This document shows, one piece after another, positions 59,136-64,000 of a stretch of 64,000 nucleotides of DNA. The stretch lies in NCBI GenBank assembly GCA_012269985.1, contig JAAXJF010000011.1, forward strand, positions 1-64,000. The letters run 5' to 3'. The notes under the pieces were generated by a model. The model was not told where the DNA came from, did not search any database, and saw nothing but the letters and a program-made list of their open reading frames with translations. How positions within the stretch are numbered: the stretch's first letter is position 1; every line of letters begins with the position of its first letter. Source of the stretch: Acidimicrobiaceae bacterium (lineage in GTDB: Bacteria; Actinomycetota; Acidimicrobiia; Acidimicrobiales; Ilumatobacteraceae). Both the position numbers and the translations under genes were made by a program.

Positions 59136-60469
59136 AGCGTCCCCAAATACCTGTCAATCTCAAATTGGCTGACGTGGGTTTTGTAGTCCATCCACTCGCG
59201 GCGTTTATTTCTCACGTACCACTCAAAAATGTGTTCGCCGAGTGCCTCGTGGACAAGTTCTGAACGTTCCATTACGTGAAGTGCCTCAGAAAGTGACTGG
59301 GGCAGTTGGCCAATTCCCAGTTTGCCGAGCGCCTTATCATCGAGTTCGAACAGGTTTGCATCGGCCTCGGCTGGAAGCTCGTAACCCTCTCGCACCCCCT
59401 TGAGTCCGGCGGCAAGCATGAGGCTGAAGGCAAGGTAGGGGTTACAACTCGGATCAGGCGAACGGTATTCGAGTCGGGTCGCGAGCGGATTACCCCGTTT
59501 AGGGATGGGCACCCTAATGAGGCCTGACCGGTTGTTACGTGCCCAACTGAGGTGCACCGGGGCTTCGAATCCCGGCACGAGTCGCTTGTACGAATTCACT
59601 GTCGGATTTGTGATGGCTGTAATTTCTGCAGCGTGTTGTAGGAGACCGGCCATAAATGATTTTGCGAGGGGTGACAGGTTGTACTCATCGGCCTCGTCGT
59701 AGAACGCATTTTCATCGCCGGTGAAGAGCGACAGGTGAGTGTGCATACCTGAGCCCTGCACTCCTTCGAGCGGCTTGGGCATAAACGTTGCGTATACACC
59801 GTGTGCCGCCGCAACCTCTCGCACGACGTGACGGAATGTCATCACCGAGTCGGCAATGGTGAGAGCATCGTCGTGACGAAGATCGATTTCCTGTTGGCTG
59901 GGAGAATCTTCATGGAATGAGTACTCAACCGGGATCCCGATTTGTTCGAGGGTGCGAATCGTTTGTTTGCGGAGGTCGCCAGTGACGTCTCGGGTGGTGA
60001 GGTCAAAGTAGCCCCCGAAATCGAGAGGGGTTGGTCGCTCGCCAGGTTGCGGAGGTGTGAAGTAGAAGAACTCGATGTCAGGCGCAATGTAAAACGTGAG
60101 ACCCTCACCGCGTGCTGCTTCAACATGTCGTCGAAGCACTTGGCGTGGATCGCCAGTGAACGCAGAGCCATCAAGGTGGTGTATGTCGCAGAACACTCGC
60201 GCTTCGGCAGCATCCTTGTCGCCAAATGGAAGAATTTGAAACGTGTCCGGATCTGGAATGGCGAGTACGTCAGATTCTTGAACCCGTGAGAACCCGTCGA
60301 TTGATGACCCATCAAAGGTCATTCCATCGTTGAGTGCATTTTCGAGTTCGTTTTGACTGATGGCAAAACTCTTCAGATTGCCCAGCACATCGGTAAACCA
60401 CAGACGCACCATGCGAACGCCGCGCTCCGACGCGGTTTTCAGCACATAGTCGCATTGCTGTTCACGCAT
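59132..60469 (-). CDS. glnA: Glutamine synthetase type I (GSI-alpha)
   Basis: 445 residues: ammonia assimilation by ATP-dependent amidation of glutamate. Signatures are FDGSSIDGF, YSFHEDSPSQQEIDLRHDDA and MPKPLEGVQGSGMHTHLSL. Length and lack of the GSI-beta insertion place it with GSI-alpha. The adenylylation-site tyrosine region reads NLFEL, with Phe, so GlnE-type control is unlikely. Good GGAGGA site 4 nt before the ATG. Translationally coupled to the GlnR-like gene. Confidence 0.93.
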   Translation of the reverse strand: MREQQCDYVLKTASERGVRMVRLWFTDVLGNLKSFAISQNELENALNDGMTFDGSSIDGFSRVQESDVLAIPDPDTFQILPFGDKDAAEARVFCDIHHLDGSAFTGDPRQVLRRHVEAARGEGLTFYIAPDIEFFYFTPPQPGERPTPLDFGGYFDLTTRDVTGDLRKQTIRTLEQIGIPVEYSFHEDSPSQQEIDLRHDDALTIADSVMTFRHVVREVAAAHGVYATFMPKPLEGVQGSGMHTHLSLFTGDENAFYDEADEYNLSPLAKSFMAGLLQHAAEITAITNPTVNSYKRLVPGFEAPVHLSWARNNRSGLIRVPIPKRGNPLATRLEYRSPDPSCNPYLAFSLMLAAGLKGVREGYELPAEADANLFELDDKALGKLGIGQLPQSLSEALHVMERSELVHEALGEHIFEWYVRNKRREWMDYKTHVSQFEIDRYLGTL

Positions 60470-60501
60470 GATTCCTCCTCAAGGTATTCATTCTGGCAGT
60501 G

Positions 60502-60544
60502 AAAAACGGTGAAGGGGACCTCGTACACACGAGGCCCCCTTCAC
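60502..60544 (-). terminator. Rho-independent terminator of glnII
   Basis: Reverse-strand hairpin with 15-bp arms (60509-60523 and 60530-60544, one A-C mismatch) and a 6-nt loop, followed by a run of five T. It separates glnII from glnA. Confidence 0.85.
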
Positions 60545-60573
60545 TAAGACGTCACCAAGTGACGCTGAACTTG

Positions 60574-61602
60574 TTAGCGCTTCTTGGAACCCTTCGTTGC
60601 AGCCGAGCACACGGTGTCCGTGATGAGCTGCGCAACGGTGTACGGATCGCAGTTGGCATTTGGGCGACGATCTTCTGCGTACCCCTTGCCATCTTTCTCG
60701 ACCTGCCATGGAATACGGATTGATGCACCGCGGTCTGACACGCCGTAGGAGAACTTGTTCCATGGGGCTGTCTCGTGGTCACCGGTGAGGCGATCTGCAA
60801 CACCATCGCCATAGTTCTGAACAAGGTTCATGTAGTTCTTGCCGATGGCTTCACATGCCGCAGTGATGGCCTTGTAGTTGTCACGCATAGCAGCCGTTGA
60901 GAAGTTGGTATGACAGCCAGCGCCGTTCCAGTCGCCCTTCATTGGCTTCGCATCAAAGCTGATGACGACGTCGTAATCTTCGGCAATGCGGTGTAGGAGC
61001 CACCGGGCGACATACATTTGATCGCCAACCGCGGATGGTCCAAGTGGTCCAATTTGGAATTCCCACTGTCCGGGCATGACTTCTGCGTTCGTGCCAGAAA
61101 TGGAAAGTCCGGCATCGATGCATGCCTGGGTGTGCTCTTCGACAATTTCACGTCCGATGACACGACCAGTTCCAACGCCGCAGTAGTACGGGCCCTGAGG
61201 AGCGGGCTGTCCGCCACCGGCAGGGAAGCCGAGGGGTGAGCCGTCAGGGCGCATCATCGTGTACTCCTGCTCTAATCCAAAGAGCATCTCGTCGTCTTTG
61301 AACTTCTTTTCGATACGAGCACAGGCGGCGCGAGTATTAGTCGGGTGGGCACGCATATTTGATGCGAGGAGCACTTCGCACATCACCAAAACATTGCGGC
61401 CTCCACGAATGGGGTCAGGGCACACAAAGGTCGGGCGAAGGACGCAGTCAGACTTGTCGCCGGTGGCCTGCTGAGTGGAGGAACCATCGAAGCCCCAGAT
61501 GGGGGGATCGGTGACCTCGTCAGCAAGAACTTTGGTCTTTGAACGGAGGAGTGGAGTGGGCTCATGGCCATCAATCCAGATGTATTCAGCTTGGTACGCC
61601 AC
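60574..61602 (-). CDS. glnII: Glutamine synthetase type II (GlnII, eukaryote-like)
   Basis: 342 residues matching GSII enzymes of Streptomyces, Frankia and rhizobia: AEYIWIDGHEPTPLLRSKT, WGFDGSSTQQATGD, GLEQEYTMM and NANCDPYTVAQLI. The GTG at 61602 has AAAGGA 6 nt upstream and gives the family length; the frame is open to 61644 but without a comparable ribosome site. GSII is often the heat-labile, nitrogen-starvation enzyme. A GlnR-like site precedes it. Confidence 0.92.
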   Translation of the reverse strand: MAYQAEYIWIDGHEPTPLLRSKTKVLADEVTDPPIWGFDGSSTQQATGDKSDCVLRPTFVCPDPIRGGRNVLVMCEVLLASNMRAHPTNTRAACARIEKKFKDDEMLFGLEQEYTMMRPDGSPLGFPAGGGQPAPQGPYYCGVGTGRVIGREIVEEHTQACIDAGLSISGTNAEVMPGQWEFQIGPLGPSAVGDQMYVARWLLHRIAEDYDVVISFDAKPMKGDWNGAGCHTNFSTAAMRDNYKAITAACEAIGKNYMNLVQNYGDGVADRLTGDHETAPWNKFSYGVSDRGASIRIPWQVEKDGKGYAEDRRPNANCDPYTVAQLITDTVCSAATKGSKKR

Positions 61603-61671
61603 GGGATTCCTTTCGGCGGTAATCGCAGTTGTAGGGGTCTTCACACTGTGTCAGCAGGCGATTTCTCGTCC

Positions 61672-61687
61672 GTATCTCAATTGTTAA
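61672..61687 (-). promoter_or_regulatory. Candidate GlnR box upstream of glnII
   Basis: Reverse strand TTAAC-N6-GATAC, matching four of five positions in each half of the actinobacterial GlnR consensus (GTnAC-N6-GnAAC). It lies 70-85 bp upstream of the glnII start. Short motifs of this kind occur by chance, so support is only moderate. Confidence 0.35.
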
Positions 61688-61709
61688 CGGAGTGTGAACT
61701 ACGCCGGCG

Positions 61710-64000
61710 TCACTGGCGGCGCATCGGCAGTGTACGGCGTCGCTCGCCATCAAAGTCATAGAGCGCCGCTGCGACGGCGGGTGCGGTCGGCACAAGGCCG
61801 ATCTCGCCAACACCTTTAATGCCGTACGGCGAGCGTGGCTGCGGCACTTCCACCACTTTCACATCGATCTTTGGGATGTCTTTTGCGCGAAGGATTCCCA
61901 ATTGCCGAAGTGTTTCGACAGCGGGCATTCCTGTTTCGTCGCTGGGGAAATCTTCTGTGAGGGCATAGCCGAGCCCCATGTGAACAGATCCTTCGATTTG
62001 CCCTTCAACGAGAGTCGGGTTGACCGCCTTACCCACATCGTGAACAGCAAGCACGCGATCGATAGCGCCCGCCGCGTGATCGATCTCAACGAGTTGTGCG
62101 GCATAGGAGAAGCACGAGTGGATGGTCGGGTTTGGGTGCTCGGGATCACCGAGGTGATGCGTCCAGTCGACGACGTACTCCCCGCGATGATCGACACCGA
62201 CCTCACAGTTGGCAGCAAGCGCAACTTGGCAGGCAGCTGCAACAGATCCGGCGGTCATCAATGTGCCACGACTTCCAGTGGTTTGCCCAAAGCCGAGTTC
62301 TCTGGTGGTGTCAACGATGACGTCGATGCGTTCAGCATCAACGTTGAGTTCTTGAGCGGCAACCTGAAGTGCCACGGTGTGAACCCCCTGTCCCATCTCG
62401 GTCCAGCCATGTCGCACCTCAATTCGGCCGTCGTCACGGAAATGAACAACCGCTCCACATACCTCCCGGAACCCGTTTCCGAGGCCGGAGTTCTTCATGC
62501 CGATCGCAAGACCGACTGATCGCCCTTCAGAGCGGGCCCGGTCGTAATCGGGTTTGATGGCATCGAGGCATTCACGTGCGCCGCCAGCGCCGTCATCCAT
62601 TACTTGGCCGGGCCCCCAGGTGTCTCCCGGGGTAATCACGTTCTTGCGACGAAACTCCCACGGGTCGATGCCTGCAAGTTCGGCCAGACGGTCGATGACA
62701 CCCTCGGTTGCGAATTGGGCTTGGTTGGCACCGAAACCTCTGAATGCGCCGCAGATCGGGTTGTTTGTGCGCACCGCAGTCGCTTCGATATCGAGCGACT
62801 GCCAGCGGTAGGGGCCGGCAACATGGCCGGCAGCACGTTCGAGCACTTTCATGCCGACGCTTGCGTAGGCCCCCGAGTCTCCGATCGCCCTCACGTGCAG
62901 ACCGGTCAGGACCCCATCGGCATCGCAGCCGGCCCTAACGTCAAGAGTGATCGGATGACGTTTTGCATGCATCCGGAAACTTTCAACGCGGCTCAAGGTG
63001 CACTTGACGGGGTGGCCGAGCAGCCACGCAGCGAGTGCAGCATGGCCCTGGTTGCTCATGTCTTCTTTGCCACCGAATGCTCCACCATTTGATACGAGCT
63101 CGACCGTTACTCGCTTGCGTTCGACACCAAGAATTGCGGCGATGTCGTTGCGGTCATCCCAAACACCCTGACCGCCTGAGTACACATGTAAGGTTTTCTC
63201 TTCGCCGTCACCTGAGGGCACTGCAAGCGTTGACTCGGGTTCAAGAAATGCGTGCTCGATGCGTTGGGTGGTGAAGGTTTCAGACACGACATGAGCACTT
63301 GATGCCAGTGCGTCCTCGATGGAGAGTCCTTCATCGCGCTGATACGCGCTCACCGACAGCACATTTGAGTCGGTGCCCCACACCGCAACAGGAGAGTCAG
63401 AGGCAAGAGCCGCCTTCGCATCTGTGACAGGCGAGTGGACGGTGTATTCCACCTCAATGAGGTCTGCGGCCGCTCGTGCATGCTCGCGCGTGTCGGCAAC
63501 GACGACCGCAAGAACGTCGCCACCAAACGAGGTCGTGCCGCCCACAGGAATCATGAGTGGCCAATCCTTGTGAATGAGGCCTGATCGCAATTCACCAGGA
63601 ATGTCAGTTGCGGTGAGCACGCTGACGACGCCCGGGGCAGCGATGGCGTTTGCAACATCAATGTTTTTGATGCCGGCACGGGTGTGATCGGTGAGGTGGA
63701 GTGCCGCGTGAAGCATCCCGGGCACCCGGATGTCATCGATGTAGGGGCGATCCCCGAGCGTCAACGGATGCGCCTCGTATTTCATGCCTCGTGCACCGAC
63801 GCCGCTTTTCACCGATGGCGGTTCGACAGGAGTTCCATGGGCAACCGCCTCAATCGCGTCGAGAATTTTGACGTAGCCGGTGCACCGGCAGAGGTGTGCT
63901 CCGAGGTGAGGGGCCATCGACTCTCGAGTCAGAGACGAGCCTTTCTTTGAGATTTGGTAGTGCGCTCGCATCACGATGCCCGGAATACAGAAGCCGCATT
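61710..64000 (-). CDS. Xanthine dehydrogenase-family protein, Fe-S/molybdopterin fusion (5' end outside window)
   Basis: The visible 763 codons start inside a [2Fe-2S] domain, with CGFCIPGIVM and LCRCTGYVKI giving the second cluster's four cysteines, and pass straight into the molybdopterin catalytic chain (YIDDIRVPGMLHAALH, GGAFGGKED, AFRGFGANQAQF, GWTEMGQGVHT, and the active-site Glu in KGVGEIGLVP). No FAD domain lies between, unlike eukaryotic XDH. The fusion resembles E. coli XdhD-type oxidoreductases. The N-terminal ferredoxin half lies beyond base 64000. Substrate (purine, aldehyde or N-heterocycle) is unknown. Confidence 0.88.
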   Translation of the reverse strand, partial: CGFCIPGIVMRAHYQISKKGSSLTRESMAPHLGAHLCRCTGYVKILDAIEAVAHGTPVEPPSVKSGVGARGMKYEAHPLTLGDRPYIDDIRVPGMLHAALHLTDHTRAGIKNIDVANAIAAPGVVSVLTATDIPGELRSGLIHKDWPLMIPVGGTTSFGGDVLAVVVADTREHARAAADLIEVEYTVHSPVTDAKAALASDSPVAVWGTDSNVLSVSAYQRDEGLSIEDALASSAHVVSETFTTQRIEHAFLEPESTLAVPSGDGEEKTLHVYSGGQGVWDDRNDIAAILGVERKRVTVELVSNGGAFGGKEDMSNQGHAALAAWLLGHPVKCTLSRVESFRMHAKRHPITLDVRAGCDADGVLTGLHVRAIGDSGAYASVGMKVLERAAGHVAGPYRWQSLDIEATAVRTNNPICGAFRGFGANQAQFATEGVIDRLAELAGIDPWEFRRKNVITPGDTWGPGQVMDDGAGGARECLDAIKPDYDRARSEGRSVGLAIGMKNSGLGNGFREVCGAVVHFRDDGRIEVRHGWTEMGQGVHTVALQVAAQELNVDAERIDVIVDTTRELGFGQTTGSRGTLMTAGSVAAACQVALAANCEVGVDHRGEYVVDWTHHLGDPEHPNPTIHSCFSYAAQLVEIDHAAGAIDRVLAVHDVGKAVNPTLVEGQIEGSVHMGLGYALTEDFPSDETGMPAVETLRQLGILRAKDIPKIDVKVVEVPQPRSPYGIKGVGEIGLVPTAPAVAAALYDFDGERRRTLPMRRQ

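Noticed and set aside
1-64000. CRISPR arrays, rRNA, transposases or large riboswitches
   Set aside because: Nothing with regular repeat-spacer spacing, rRNA-like sequence or transposase motifs was seen, and intergenic gaps are too short for most riboswitch classes.

Overview
The window reads as chromosomal DNA of an actinobacterium, most likely class Acidimicrobiia (Ilumatobacter-like). The evidence is a WhiB regulator, two LytR_C envelope proteins, DUF3263, a DUF2017-ClpS pair, F420-type LLM and PPOX proteins, actinobacterial HemQ, a GlnII-type glutamine synthetase, and an oxidase subunit II with a fused cytochrome c. Gene density is very high. No gene-free stretch exceeds about 300 bp, and I see no rRNA, CRISPR array, insertion sequence, integrase or prophage. 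The class assignment is an inference from gene content.

Layout: (1) 1-2.6 kb: a cut Crp-like protein, ispD-ispF-rlmB and tRNA-Thr. (2) 2.6-20.6 kb: housekeeping and accessory genes, including an IPNS-like oxygenase, two LytR_C proteins around uridine kinase, glycerate kinase, a MoaD-like protein, an ATP-grasp protein, hemQ, an amino-acid-type binding protein, glnD, Nudix, PAC2, DUF554, a beta-lactamase-fold esterase, EamA and redox enzymes. (3) 20.6-27.6 kb: TerC, purA-purB, thioesterase, LLM oxidoreductase, pyrE, a tRNA Glu-Asp-Phe cluster and DUF2017-clpS. (4) 28-37.6 kb: ctaB, then an eight-gene run encoding a caa3-type cytochrome oxidase (ctaC, D, E, F, G). This run is preceded by three unusual membrane proteins. 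Two are clear homologues of oxidase subunits I and III that have lost almost all metal-binding or signature residues. The third ends in a beta-rich domain that resembles a cupredoxin without ligands. (5) 37.6-45.9 kb: serS, pdxH, map, then copper delivery genes (PCuAC; a five-gene operon of DNA methyltransferase, cytochrome c, Sco, cupredoxin and membrane protein), and coaA. (6) 45.9-58.4 kb: HAD/HTH/YkoF-like operon, a frameshifted WXG100 gene, a poly-gamma-glutamate hydrolase-like protein, orn, whiB, TlpA-CcdA, mrp, erpA, a BON-FAS1-OmpA envelope protein, ridA and an 8-oxoguanine deaminase. (7) 58.4-64 kb: a GlnR-like regulator next to a GSI-alpha and a GSII glutamine synthetase, and a truncated Fe-S/molybdopterin dehydrogenase.

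Two themes link the genes. The first is building an aerobic respiratory chain: heme (hemQ, ctaB), copper (PCuAC, Sco, cupredoxin, CtaG), cytochrome c/thiol redox (TlpA, CcdA) and Fe-S (mrp, erpA) genes all serve the oxidase encoded at 32-37 kb. The second is expression style. At 24 starts a TANNNT box lies 6-8 nt upstream of the start codon with no room for a Shine-Dalgarno sequence, the pattern expected for leaderless mRNAs. This pattern decided several starts below.

The strongest candidate for an undescribed system is the shadow oxidase at 29061-32372: intact, translationally coupled, metal-ligand-depleted paralogues of subunits I and III, plus a third membrane protein, placed directly ahead of the authentic oxidase.
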